Source of the DNA: Alicyclobacillus tolerans
Lineage (GTDB): Bacteria > Bacillota > Bacilli > Alicyclobacillales > Alicyclobacillaceae
Length of the DNA: 64,000 nucleotides
Reading direction: 5' to 3'
Assembly: GCF_021739485.1 (NCBI RefSeq)
Contig: NZ_JAJFNK010000019.1
Span: 41,428-105,427 of the forward strand
Shown here: positions 34,254 to 42,545 of the stretch, piece after piece
How the letters are laid out: each line of letters opens with the position of its first letter
How positions within the stretch are numbered: position 1 is the stretch's first letter
Program-made: the position numbers and the translations under genes
The notes under the pieces: generated by a model
Seen by the model: only the letters and a program-made list of their open reading frames with translations
What the model was told of the DNA's origin: nothing
The model's database searches: none

Positions 34254-35252
34254 ATGCCCATCGCCCGGCAAGAAATCCGGCATTGGACGGAGCGCGCCGG
34301 GCGAATTCCAGACCCGGTTCTTCGTAAACAGGCCTTGGCAAGCCTGTCCAACAAACGCTTCCACGCCGACGGCGGAAGCGTGTATGCCGCCAGTAACCCG
34401 CGCTATACGCGGCAGCTCGTACGCCTGATTGTCGCACTGCAAACCATCAGCGATTACCTGGACAACCTATGCGACCGCTGTCAGGTACTAGACCGACAGG
34501 ATTTTCACCAGCTGCACCACGCCATGCGCGACGCCATCCAACCTGGCGCGCCCTTGCGCCCGTACTACGCGTTGCGCGGAAACCCCGACGACGGCGGTTA
34601 CCTCGCATCCCTGGTGCTCACTTGCCAACAAGAGCTGTCACATCTTCCATCGTACGACGCGGTACAGCCACAGGTCGCTTGGTTCATCGAGCGGTACTGT
34701 GAATTGCAAGAGATCAAACACATCGAGCCCCACTTGCGGACGGAGGAACTCAAGCGCTGGTGGGAACCCTACGAACAGTTGTATCCCGATGTAAAATGGT
34801 GGGAATTTGCCGCGGCAACGGGGTCCACACTCGGCATGTTTTCCCTGTTTCTCGCCGCAACCGAATCGCCGACGACTGACGAGGTTGCAGCCATTACACA
34901 CGCTTATTTCCCTTCCATATGCGGTTTACATATTTTACTCGACTACCTGATTGACCTTGAGGAGGACCAACGCGAAGGAGATTTTAACTTTGTTCGCTGT
35001 TACCAGACCCTTGACGAAGCTCATCGCCGCATCCATGGCTTCGCCAAACTTGGCTGGGAACGGGCCTCATCTCTGCCATACGGAGGGCGCATCCACAAGG
35101 ATGTCGTGAAGGGGCTGCTGGGTATGTATTTGTCCGATTCCAAAGTTGGAGAACAAAAACAAGTCAGACCGATGCGCAAAATCCTTTGGGAATTTGGCCC
35201 CACGGCTTGGGTGTTTTACGGAGCCTGTCAATTGTACCGGATTGTGCGATAA
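34254..35252 (+). CDS. ytpB: YtpB-type tetraprenyl-beta-curcumene synthase (DUF2600)
   Basis: A terpene synthase of at least 332 residues, the large-terpene class that cyclises long prenyl diphosphates to sesquarterpenes associated with spores. Family features are the Asp-rich ISDYLDNLCDRC near residue 65, a second acidic block LLDYLIDLEEDQREGDFNFV near 225, and the conserved HADGGSVYA. The ATG at 34254 has no ribosome site. The frame stays open upstream and would begin with a CTG at 34191, seven bases after GGAGGTG; the added residues FLFRLFSRV resemble the usual N-terminus, so the true protein is probably longer. Sesquarterpene production supports a spore former. Confidence 0.88.
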   Translation: MPIARQEIRHWTERAGRIPDPVLRKQALASLSNKRFHADGGSVYAASNPRYTRQLVRLIVALQTISDYLDNLCDRCQVLDRQDFHQLHHAMRDAIQPGAPLRPYYALRGNPDDGGYLASLVLTCQQELSHLPSYDAVQPQVAWFIERYCELQEIKHIEPHLRTEELKRWWEPYEQLYPDVKWWEFAAATGSTLGMFSLFLAATESPTTDEVAAITHAYFPSICGLHILLDYLIDLEEDQREGDFNFVRCYQTLDEAHRRIHGFAKLGWERASSLPYGGRIHKDVVKGLLGMYLSDSKVGEQKQVRPMRKILWEFGPTAWVFYGACQLYRIVR

Positions 35253-35291
35253 AATAAGGCCAAGAAAGCAGAAGTCGAGGAGGATGCTGCG

Positions 35292-35714
35292 TTGCCGGCC
35301 GCACTGGTGCCATTCATCGTTGTTCACGTCACTGCCGTTCTGGCAAAGCTTTCAATTTTTGTGATGATCCCGCGACTGAAGACGATCGAACACGTGCGGT
35401 CGTTTCTCAAAAAGTACCGCCCCTTCGAACGGGGTGCTGACTGGGTGCTGTGGATTACAGGTCTTGGCCTCTTGTACTTTGCCAGCTGGAAGATGCTGCG
35501 CCAAACCTGGATGATCGCTTCGATTGCCTTGTACCTGCTGGTGTTTTTCTTCATTCGATTTGCACTGACGCGCGAACTGCAAAAAATCGCAGGCAGCAAG
35601 AAACTGCTTGCTAAAGACGAATTTAAGCGGCTGCGGACGAACAACTGGTGCGTTGCCACATTGGCAGTGGCGTTTCTTGGCATCATCGCCTATTTGATGA
35701 TTACCAAACCATGA
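35292..35714 (+). CDS. Small integral membrane protein, four helices
   Basis: A 140-residue protein with four hydrophobic helices: about 5-25, 50-68, 72-92 and 117-137. Loops are basic (RKLLAKDEFKRLRTNN-like), giving a likely cytoplasmic side. The TTG at 35292 follows GAGGAGG at eight bases. The arrangement resembles small DUF2269/YtpI-like membrane proteins of bacilli, but I cannot name the family with confidence. It lies 39 bp after ytpB in the same direction and could be co-transcribed with it. No catalytic residues are apparent. Confidence 0.65.
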   Translation: MPAALVPFIVVHVTAVLAKLSIFVMIPRLKTIEHVRSFLKKYRPFERGADWVLWITGLGLLYFASWKMLRQTWMIASIALYLLVFFFIRFALTRELQKIAGSKKLLAKDEFKRLRTNNWCVATLAVAFLGIIAYLMITKP

Positions 35715-35818
35715 CCACACCGGCAGCAACACACAACCGTGACCCGTTTTCCCTGGCAGCCACGCTGAGTGCGGACCCATCTTGCGTTGGAAAAACACCC
35801 GCATTCACAAAGGGGGCT

Positions 35819-36211
35819 TCATGATCCGTCCCTTTTGCGGTGGATTGCGACCCCCACCGAGTCGAAAATGCCTGCGATCGGAGCGGAGGGTTTCTCGATT
35901 TCCACCTTCACGCTGCTGAGGCTGGGAAAGGACTGCAGCAAGGCGTCCGCAATGCGGCTGGCCGCCGTTTCCAACAAGCGAAACGGGCCGCCCTCCATGA
36001 TGGTTTGGACCCGTTCATACACCTGTCCGTAATCCACGGTATCTTTGACATCATCCGTCCGGCCCGGAGTGCTTAGGTCGAGTTGCAGACGCAAATTGAC
36101 AGTAAACCTCTGCCCAAGTTTCTGTTCCTCCGGGAATACCCCATGATAGGCAAAAAAGCGCATCCCCTTCAGTACAATTTCATCCATTTCATCTTGGAGC
36201 ATTTCACCCAT
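35819..36211 (-). CDS. folB: Dihydroneopterin aldolase
   Basis: A 130-residue folate pathway enzyme that converts dihydroneopterin to hydroxymethyl-dihydropterin and glycolaldehyde. The motifs are typical: GMRFFAYHGVFPEEQKLGQRF near the N-terminus with the YHG triad, TVDYGQVYE in the middle, LLETAASRIADALL with the pterin-binding Glu, and VEIEKPSAPI with the catalytic Lys. The ATG follows AAGGAGGTAA. It is close downstream of the glycosyltransferase gene on the same strand, but folP and folK are not adjacent; folE lies 12 kb away at 48292. Confidence 0.93.
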   Translation of the reverse strand: MGEMLQDEMDEIVLKGMRFFAYHGVFPEEQKLGQRFTVNLRLQLDLSTPGRTDDVKDTVDYGQVYERVQTIMEGGPFRLLETAASRIADALLQSFPSLSSVKVEIEKPSAPIAGIFDSVGVAIHRKRDGS

Positions 36212-36226
36212 GGCCTTTTACCTCCT

Positions 36227-37081
36227 TCATTCACCCTTCGGCTGTTGAGATTGCCAAATCCCTTTATCCCCGTCCCACACCACCTCGCTCAAAGCCCGGT
36301 TGTGTTCCAGCCCCGAGGTTTTAAGCATTCGCGCAAAGTTGCTCGGAGGGATTTCGCCGAGTTGATGCTTTTGGCAAAGCCGGGCCAAATCGGGACTCAT
36401 GCGTTCAGGCACGGCGGATTGGTTGCTGCCTTTCACGTCAATCTGATACAGCGTCAGACACCTTGCCACTCGCTGTATGCGACCCAGACCAGAGGCCCTG
36501 AGCCAGAAATCCCAGTCCCAGTAGTGTCCCATCGATTCGTCGAATCCGTTTAACTCCTTGCTCATCTCCCTGGAAAACAAAACGCTCGACGGGACGATCG
36601 GGTTGTAATGGAGAAGCATTGCCTTGGCGTCTTGAAACGCAAAAACTTCGCGGTGTAAGACGTCTGTGTTGTCTGTGGCCGTTCCAATCCAAACCAGTTC
36701 TGTATCTGTATACGCCAACCCGCGGCCGTGTTCTAACGTGCGGCAGGCTTTCAACAGCTCTGCGAGGTGTCCGGGGAGCCATCGGTCGTCGTCGTCGCAC
36801 AGCGCGACGAAATCTCCTTCTGCCCGGTTCAAAGCGGCATTTCTTGCCGCCACCTGCCCAGAACGACCCGGGAGGTCGACGACTTGCACATCCAGCCCGA
36901 CAAACGGTTCAAGCACGTGCTGTACCGGTTCCCCGCCGTCATTGGCGATGCAAACCTGAATTTGGACGTCTGCTTGCTGCCGCTCAATGGCCTCAAGGCA
37001 GGACACCAATTGTGCAGACCGGTTAAACGTCGGTATGATTACACTGATGGTATCCATTGTTTCACTCATTTCCACGTACAT
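36227..37081 (-). CDS. Family 2 glycosyltransferase
   Basis: A GT-A-fold enzyme of up to 284 residues. The start IISVIIPTFNRS-like strand (ISVIIPTFNRSAQL) begins the nucleotide-sugar domain. ALCDDDDRWLPGHL is the metal-binding DxD region, and GHYWDWDFWLRAS carries the acceptor-side acidic residues (normally ED/WDxxLR). No membrane helix is present. Three close ATGs (37081, 37069, 37057) are possible; none has a strong ribosome site, so the start is uncertain by eight residues. A terminator-like hairpin at 37094-37130 stands directly upstream on the same strand. Donor and acceptor are unknown. Confidence 0.83.
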   Translation of the reverse strand: MYVEMSETMDTISVIIPTFNRSAQLVSCLEAIERQQADVQIQVCIANDGGEPVQHVLEPFVGLDVQVVDLPGRSGQVAARNAALNRAEGDFVALCDDDDRWLPGHLAELLKACRTLEHGRGLAYTDTELVWIGTATDNTDVLHREVFAFQDAKAMLLHYNPIVPSSVLFSREMSKELNGFDESMGHYWDWDFWLRASGLGRIQRVARCLTLYQIDVKGSNQSAVPERMSPDLARLCQKHQLGEIPPSNFARMLKTSGLEHNRALSEVVWDGDKGIWQSQQPKGE

Positions 37082-37093
37082 GCGCCGTCCAAG

Positions 37094-37130
37094 AAAAAAC
37101 CACCGTTCTTCGCACTGCGGCTCCGGTGGT
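37094..37130 (-). terminator. Terminator-like hairpin just upstream of the glycosyltransferase
   Basis: On the minus strand ACCACCG / CGGTGGT (18-base loop) is followed by T6. No minus-strand gene precedes it, so it may be an attenuator in the leader of the glycosyltransferase mRNA. Confidence 0.45.
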
Positions 37131-37255
37131 CAAGCCGAGCCTTTCCAAAAATTTCAGTTTCTATTGAAAATCGGCTGACGCGATGTACAATAGTAATAAA
37201 ATTCGTCAAAATTTTTAAAATCGCTGAAAACGCCTAAACACGGAGGATGAACACC

Positions 37256-37705
37256 TTGAAAACTTTCCATAGATGTGTATTGAACGGTTCTTGGTCGCAA
37301 GGTCAAGTCGTTGGCCGCATTGAAAGCCGCCACATTTCAACCGACATCGGTTCCGGTTTACGGTCGACCGACGAATCTTCACAAGCCGCGACTCCGGAAG
37401 AGCTGTTGTTGGCAGCGGCATCCAGCTGCTATCTGATTACCCTGGGTACTTTGCTCGAACACCGTAACATTCCGTTCTCCCGGATTGAATTGGAGTCTTC
37501 AGCCCAGTTGGTCCAAGACCCGGTTCTTCGGTTGGACGCGATTCAACACTCCCCCACGATTGTTTTGAACGGAACCATCCAAGAAGATGTGCTCGTCTCG
37601 CTCACAGAACACGCCGAACACACCTGTATGGTTTCCAGTGCCTTGCGTGGCAACGTCACAGTCAGCGTTGTGCCTCGTTTCCTCGTGCACACTTCGGAAG
37701 GTTGA
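37256..37705 (+). CDS. OsmC/Ohr-family protein
   Basis: A 149-residue protein of the OsmC superfamily, thiol peroxidases acting on organic hydroperoxides. The two reactive cysteines are in AAASSCYLITL and HAEHTCMVSSAL, and TPEELLLAAASSC is the classical helix. The TTG at 37256 is preferred because GGAGG stands nine bases upstream; an ATG at 37247 directly abuts that site. It appears closer to the SACOL1771/YhfA-like subgroup than to Ohr itself. It is a single gene, convergent with the YihY gene. Peroxide reduction is inferred from the family. Confidence 0.85.
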   Translation: MKTFHRCVLNGSWSQGQVVGRIESRHISTDIGSGLRSTDESSQAATPEELLLAAASSCYLITLGTLLEHRNIPFSRIELESSAQLVQDPVLRLDAIQHSPTIVLNGTIQEDVLVSLTEHAEHTCMVSSALRGNVTVSVVPRFLVHTSEG

Positions 37706-37747
37706 CAGCGCATGGCACGGCCCGCGGCCAACCCCTCTTGTGCATGG

Positions 37748-38614
37748 TCAAGGATTTGCAGACCGTTCTAGGGACATTTGGTACAGTACGGATGAAACCT
37801 CGGCGCCAAACAGCATGACAATGCTGGCAATGTACATCCACAACACCAACAGCATGGTCAATGCCAAACTGCCGTAGATCATGACCTGCGTGTGAATGAG
37901 GTGGGTCGCATACCAAACAAACAGTTCCCGCCCGGCATCCAGTGCAACCGTTGTGACCAAGGCACCCGGTATGAGAAATTCAAACGGCGCGGTTTTGGAT
38001 GGAAACAAGCGGTACAGCACCAGCGACCCGAGAAATAAAGACGCTGGGAAGATAATCCGAGACACCCCGTAGATGTGTGTCACCCAATGAAACAGCCTGG
38101 CATGCACCAAAATTCGAGTGCTGAAAACTGGATAAAAGGCCATGACGAGCGCCGACACGACCATAAACAGAAACAACACAAACAACATGCCGAATGCCAT
38201 GATCCGCCGGGCCACAAAAGAGCGCTCCTGTGACTCCCAAATCACGTCGAGCGCCTGCTGGACGGCAATGAAACCGCTTGTCGCAGACCACGTCAACGTC
38301 ACGGCACTGACGAGGCTCACCTTGCTGCCGACTTGTGCGAGCCTTGAAATACTCAGTGCAATGAATTCCCGTGCCTGCGGCACAGCCGGAAAATAAGGTC
38401 GTAAAATCAGCAGCAGCGCCTTCTCGACATTTGCATTCATGGGTAAAAACGACGTCGCATAAACGACTAAAATGACCAAAGGGAATAACGAAAACGCAGC
38501 ATAAAAGGCAATCACAGCCGCTAAAGTTGCGATGTCGTGCCGGACAACAGCCAGCGTCAGACGCCACAGGAATTGCCCGATGGTTTTCCCGATGGACTTG
38601 AATGAGGACTGCAC
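37748..38614 (-). CDS. YihY/virulence factor BrkB family membrane protein
   Basis: A 288-residue integral membrane protein with six hydrophobic helices. The family signature starts DIATLAAVIAFYAAFSLFPL near residue 30, and SATSGFIAVQQALDVIWE is the second conserved block; LWMYIASIVMLFGAEVSS forms the last helix. The GTG at 38614 is chosen since GAGGGG lies five bases away; a TTG at 38629 is inside that signal. Once labelled ribonuclease BN, these proteins are now regarded as transporters or envelope proteins of unclear function. Confidence 0.85.
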   Translation of the reverse strand: MQSSFKSIGKTIGQFLWRLTLAVVRHDIATLAAVIAFYAAFSLFPLVILVVYATSFLPMNANVEKALLLILRPYFPAVPQAREFIALSISRLAQVGSKVSLVSAVTLTWSATSGFIAVQQALDVIWESQERSFVARRIMAFGMLFVLFLFMVVSALVMAFYPVFSTRILVHARLFHWVTHIYGVSRIIFPASLFLGSLVLYRLFPSKTAPFEFLIPGALVTTVALDAGRELFVWYATHLIHTQVMIYGSLALTMLLVLWMYIASIVMLFGAEVSSVLYQMSLERSANP

Positions 38615-38695
38615 GCCATCCCCTCGCAATCAATCCAATTCATGAGTCCGATGCATTCAATTAAATTCATCAGACTGATTCATGCACGCCGTTCA

Positions 38696-39676
38696 TCAGT
38701 CTGATTCAATGTATGTATCGAGTTTGAGCTCCACGGCAGCCTCCGAGAAATTTTCCGGAAGCGGTGCGTGCACCATTACCTCTTGTTTCGTGTACGGGTG
38801 AAGGAAGTACAGGTCTTGGGCATGCAAGGCATGTCCTGTCTCCCAACGCACCAGACCAACTCCGTTGCCTCCGCCGTACAGACGGTCTCCCAACACCGGA
38901 CAGCCCATCGCCGATAAGTGGACCCGAATTTGGTGCGTGCGACCGGTGGTCAGTTCACACTGCACCAAAGAGACCGCATCGTTTCCAACGGTCCGTACCG
39001 CCAGAGTGTCGTAGTGCGTGACAGCTGGTTTCCCCGTTGAAGACACCCGGTACCGGCCGGAAACGTGGCGATCGCGTCCGATCGGCAAATCCACCACACC
39101 CGACGGCGGATTCAACCGCCCGCGTACAAGCGCCAAGTACTTGCGGTGAATCTGGCGGTCGGCCAGCATCTGATCCAGTGCCCTGGCGCTGTACGCGTGC
39201 GTCGCATACAGCACCGCGCCGCTCGTATCCCTGTCCAACCGGTGGACATGCCGGACCTCACGGTGAATCCCTCGCCCGACAAAGTGCCATACGACGCGAT
39301 CGTCAAGCGTATCCAGGTCTTCGCCTGTCCCCGCATGCACCAGCAAGTGCGCAGGCTTGTTGGCAATCAGCATGTGATCGTCTTCGTACAACAGGTCCAC
39401 TTCAGCCTGTTCCGTCGACAGCATTTCGGGTCTTTTTGTCGCGGTTGGAAGCTCTTCTTCAACGCCGCCTTCCAATCGAAGTCTTTGATTGGGTTTTAAA
39501 ACATGATGAGCGTTCAAGGCCATCGTTCCCGAATGGACCCGGTGTTCTAAAAACATCTGTTTGATATAACCTTGCGGTAACAGCAGTCCATCGCTCAAAA
39601 GAGCGTACACTTCCCGGTCCACCCAAGCTTTACCCGGGTTCACCACTAAACCGTTCCCAACTACATTGACGTCCAT
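38696..39676 (-). CDS. RluA-family pseudouridine synthase
   Basis: A 326-residue RNA pseudouridine synthase. An N-terminal S4-like region (about 25-75, with IKQMFLEHRV) precedes the catalytic domain. HRLDRDTSG contains the catalytic Asp, and GRTHQIRVHLSAMGCPVLGD is the conserved RNA-binding/uracil-pocket motif. The target, large or small rRNA or tRNA, cannot be told from the sequence; in bacilli several paralogues (YlyB, YhcT, YjbO) exist, and length and S4 domain fit the YhcT/YjbO kind. The last codons overlap a short repeated motif, TTCATCAG(A/T)CTGATTCA, seen twice in 38670-38710. Confidence 0.88.
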   Translation of the reverse strand: MDVNVVGNGLVVNPGKAWVDREVYALLSDGLLLPQGYIKQMFLEHRVHSGTMALNAHHVLKPNQRLRLEGGVEEELPTATKRPEMLSTEQAEVDLLYEDDHMLIANKPAHLLVHAGTGEDLDTLDDRVVWHFVGRGIHREVRHVHRLDRDTSGAVLYATHAYSARALDQMLADRQIHRKYLALVRGRLNPPSGVVDLPIGRDRHVSGRYRVSSTGKPAVTHYDTLAVRTVGNDAVSLVQCELTTGRTHQIRVHLSAMGCPVLGDRLYGGGNGVGLVRWETGHALHAQDLYFLHPYTKQEVMVHAPLPENFSEAAVELKLDTYIESD

Positions 39677-39811
39677 TGCACTTGCCCCTTGGGTTTTGGG
39701 ATGTCAAAACAGAGAAAGGCCTTTGAGATGTTCTTGTCTTGAGATGTCCCTTCGCCTTCAGGGTTTAAACGTGAAAAGTGCTCTCATCGAAGACATCCCA
39801 CACGCAAAATA

Positions 39812-39839
39812 CAACAAAACGCGGTGCAAACACACCGCG
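39812..39839 (-). terminator. Terminator after the NifU-like gene
   Basis: On the minus strand CGCGGTG / CACCGCG (6-base loop) is followed by TTTTGTTGT. It separates the NifU-like gene from the RluA-type gene. Confidence 0.65.
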
Positions 39840-39913
39840 CAGTCCAAAGCGACTCGAACGACTTTGTCAGCATGATTCTTGGCGTTATCTCATACTGAGC
39901 CGGTGCGAGTTCC

Positions 39914-40144
39914 TCAGTAGGCCTCGACGTTCTCAATTTCCGGTATTTGTTGCTTAAGTGCGCGTTCCACACCCATTTTTAGGGTCATCACACTGGCAGG
40001 ACATCCGACACACGAACCTGTCAAGGCCACGTATACCGTTTTCACTTCATCGTCATAGGAGACAAACTCGATATCTCCGCCATCCGTTTGAATGGCCTCG
40101 CGAATCGGAACCAACGCCTCCTGAATGCGTTCTTCCATGGACAT
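39914..40144 (-). CDS. NifU-like (Nfu) iron-sulfur scaffold protein
   Basis: A 76-residue protein equal to a single Nfu domain. Conserved GDIEFVSYDD and the cluster-binding GSCVGCPASVMTLKMG (CxxC) are present, and it ends with the typical IPEIENVEAY. The domain carries a [4Fe-4S] cluster for delivery to apo-proteins. Length and sequence match YutM/YutI of bacilli. A short purine-rich GGGGGGATC stretch precedes the ATG at 40144. It is a single gene, with a terminator behind it. Confidence 0.92.
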   Translation of the reverse strand: MSMEERIQEALVPIREAIQTDGGDIEFVSYDDEVKTVYVALTGSCVGCPASVMTLKMGVERALKQQIPEIENVEAY

Positions 40145-40273
40145 AGTTCAGATCCCCCCAGTTACTCTTAGAATAACCTACGGGAAACCTACCTGACAAG
40201 TCGGCAGGTGCCAAACCAGGTACCAAAGCGGATAGATGAAGTCACCGGGGAGATACTTTTACAGAAAAGGGGG

Positions 40274-40315
40274 GTCACAAAGGAGAAGTCAGAAAGGAGA
40301 AGTCACAAAGGACAA
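40274..40315. repeat. Three-copy 14 bp repeat with ribosome-site-like core
   Basis: GTCACAAAGGAGAA, GTCAGAAAGGAGAA and GTCACAAAGGACAA follow each other without gaps, 20 bp ahead of the DUF378 start. Each contains AAAGGA, so the leader carries several Shine-Dalgarno-like sites before the functional AAAGGAGG. Confidence 0.75.
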
Positions 40316-40334
40316 ATCGAAAAGGAGGTATTCC

Positions 40335-40532
40335 ATGAGTAAAACCGCTTTAGTCTTGATTATTATTGGTGCTGTCAACTGGTTGTTGGTGGGATTATTC
40401 CGGTATGACTTAGTCGCAGCTATCTTCGGGGGCAGCGGAGCCCTCGTCAGCCGAATCATCTACGTCATAATCGGCTTAGCTGGACTCTATGCCATATCCT
40501 TGTTGTTTACCAACTCCCGGGAGCGCACATAA
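40335..40532 (+). CDS. DUF378 family small membrane protein
   Basis: A 65-residue protein with two helices. The first, TALVLIIIGAVNWLLVGLF, is the signature of DUF378 (YuzA-like), and the second ends IIGLAGLYAISLLF. The ATG at 40335 follows AAAAGGAGG at a proper distance; the frame to 40236 is only readable because of the preceding 14 bp repeats. Function in bacilli is unknown; a role in envelope or stress has been suggested only by expression patterns of homologues. No partner gene is obvious. Confidence 0.85.
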   Translation: MSKTALVLIIIGAVNWLLVGLFRYDLVAAIFGGSGALVSRIIYVIIGLAGLYAISLLFTNSRERT

Positions 40533-40716
40533 ACCGGAGAGTTTCACAAGGGAGCATCGCTCACTTCGCGCAACAAGCGCTTTCGTCGTGATGCGACACT
40601 AGCCAGCGGCAACCCCAATCCTTTGGGCACCTTCGCCGCCGCACGGCTTGAATCGGTGTTCTTACGAAGGCAAAATGAGGCGGCCGCCTCGCTGGTCCTG
40701 CGCTCCCGCTGACGAG

Positions 40717-42438
40717 CTACGGCCATTTGACATTTCTCATATCCTTCTGAACCCGGTGCTGCCAGCCTGAGATGGACAAACGGGTGCCAGGGTGAATGTG
40801 CTTGGCCACAATTTGGCCTTCTTTGTCATGGATCTCGATGGACGTATTCACTTCCGCTTGGGAACCCACCTCACGGGCGTGAACACCGGTTTGCGCCACG
40901 ACGGTGCAACCCAAAACCACTCCTGGCTCCCCGTTTGCCTCAACTGCCCGTCCACTGCGCAGTTGACACTGGTAAAACCCTTGACCGGTCGACACAATGT
41001 CGCGACTGGCTTCGAGGACGCTGCGCTGCGCGGTGCGTACGACCACGTCTGCGCCCTGGTCCGCGGCTTCAGGCAGGGTCTCTAGTTTTTCCTGCAGGGA
41101 CTCTTGCAGGCGGCACCACGACGCTGTGGAATCCGCCAAGGTCAACCGGCCAAAAGATAACTCGCCAGTTGCGTGCTGGATAAACCGCAACCATTCCACT
41201 CCGATAGAGTGAGCGTTTTCCTCGCTCCACAACTTGAGTGCATCCACGACATTCAGCAAGGATTGAAACTTCCCTTCCAACAGTTTCAGGGCGATGGGGC
41301 CTGTCCGCAGCGCCAAGCCATGTTGTTGGCTGGCCTGTTCCACCTGGCTTACTGCAGCGATAAACAATTCGAGTTCTGCAGCCAGTGGCTGCAGGAGTCC
41401 CCGCAATTGCAGCAGCGTCCGCATGCGCATCCCAGCACTCAGCGATGAGGCGAACACACCTCGGTCCACTTGAATGCCTTCATCTGCAATAATGCGGGCG
41501 TGGTCCGCGCTGCCGTTGACGGACACTCGCCCGGTCGCAACGATTTCCACACCTGTCATGACACTTCCTTTGACAACCACATCCCCGTTAAAGTGAATCA
41601 AACCGTCCGACACCTTGTGGTCGTGATCGATGATCAAGGTGTGCGCCACGTCCAAGGAAACCGGTGTGAAAATAATCCGGCCCGGCCGCACGGCCACGAC
41701 GTGACCTTCATCGTCTTCAACCACACCGTCGCCTAAACGCTGGAGACGAGTGTTCGGAGCCTTTGGCACGACGACTTCGCCGCGGACGTTGGTTCCCGGA
41801 ATCGCTGCCTTGGCAGGGTGGTGAATTGCGACAATTTCTCCCGCTTTTGCACTTGAAACAGGGTGTACGGGAACGATGCCGATGAGCCGTGTTTGGGCAG
41901 AAGCAGAAGAAACCACTTCATAGTGTTCAGCGATTGGCGGGACAAAAGGAATTCCGCGAGCACATACGCACTTCCCATTCGCTCCTGTCGCCAGAAGCGA
42001 AGAAATGGCCGCATAGTCCACTTGAAATGAAATTCGGTACTGCTCGAGGATTCCCCGTATTTCCCCCAAGTCAAAGGGCAAGGGGAATAAGGAGGTCTCG
42101 ACAACTTCCACCGTTGCGACAGCTGATTGGGAAACCGGTTTCAGTGCCCGCTTTGTTCCAGGTATGTATTGAATGTGTAACACGGCTTGCATTCCGTCTT
42201 CACTCACTTCAACTGTAGCCGTCCTTTGCGCAGGCTCACTGGACAAATCGACTTGGACTCTTTCCCCGCCAAAGATGCGAAACGAGCCAACGGCAAGTTT
42301 TCCGTTGACTCGCACCGTTAGATGTGGATGCTGCAATATCCGAAGCGTGGCTGCTTGAGCGTTGTCTTTGAACTTGGGAACGTCAACGCCCGCATTGGTC
42401 ACCGTCAGCAGCACTTGCTCGCTGTCTTTTACATCCAT
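40717..42438 (-). CDS. FapA-like (DUF342) polymer-forming protein
   Basis: A 573-residue cytoplasmic protein of the FapA/DUF342 family. The ATG at 42438 follows CAGGAG at nine bases; the frame to 42516 lacks a signal. The N-terminal part (1-120) is poorly conserved. The FapA core follows with GEIVAIHHPAKAAIPGTNVRGE near residue 205 and DHDHKVSDGLIHFNGDVVVKG, the start of a beta-helix of short repeats (about 280-340). A helical region with coiled-coil (about 350-470) and a second beta-helical segment (490-560) complete it. In clostridia and bacilli these proteins affect polarity, motility or cell division; the role here is open. Confidence 0.8.
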   Translation of the reverse strand: MDVKDSEQVLLTVTNAGVDVPKFKDNAQAATLRILQHPHLTVRVNGKLAVGSFRIFGGERVQVDLSSEPAQRTATVEVSEDGMQAVLHIQYIPGTKRALKPVSQSAVATVEVVETSLFPLPFDLGEIRGILEQYRISFQVDYAAISSLLATGANGKCVCARGIPFVPPIAEHYEVVSSASAQTRLIGIVPVHPVSSAKAGEIVAIHHPAKAAIPGTNVRGEVVVPKAPNTRLQRLGDGVVEDDEGHVVAVRPGRIIFTPVSLDVAHTLIIDHDHKVSDGLIHFNGDVVVKGSVMTGVEIVATGRVSVNGSADHARIIADEGIQVDRGVFASSLSAGMRMRTLLQLRGLLQPLAAELELFIAAVSQVEQASQQHGLALRTGPIALKLLEGKFQSLLNVVDALKLWSEENAHSIGVEWLRFIQHATGELSFGRLTLADSTASWCRLQESLQEKLETLPEAADQGADVVVRTAQRSVLEASRDIVSTGQGFYQCQLRSGRAVEANGEPGVVLGCTVVAQTGVHAREVGSQAEVNTSIEIHDKEGQIVAKHIHPGTRLSISGWQHRVQKDMRNVKWP

Positions 42439-42545
42439 TTCAATCGACTCCTGCCTGCAAGAGTGGACGTTTGCTATACGCCAGGATTTTCCTAACGCCA
42501 TTATATCTCTCGCCACACGTCCCCCCTACATCTAAACGGACTATT

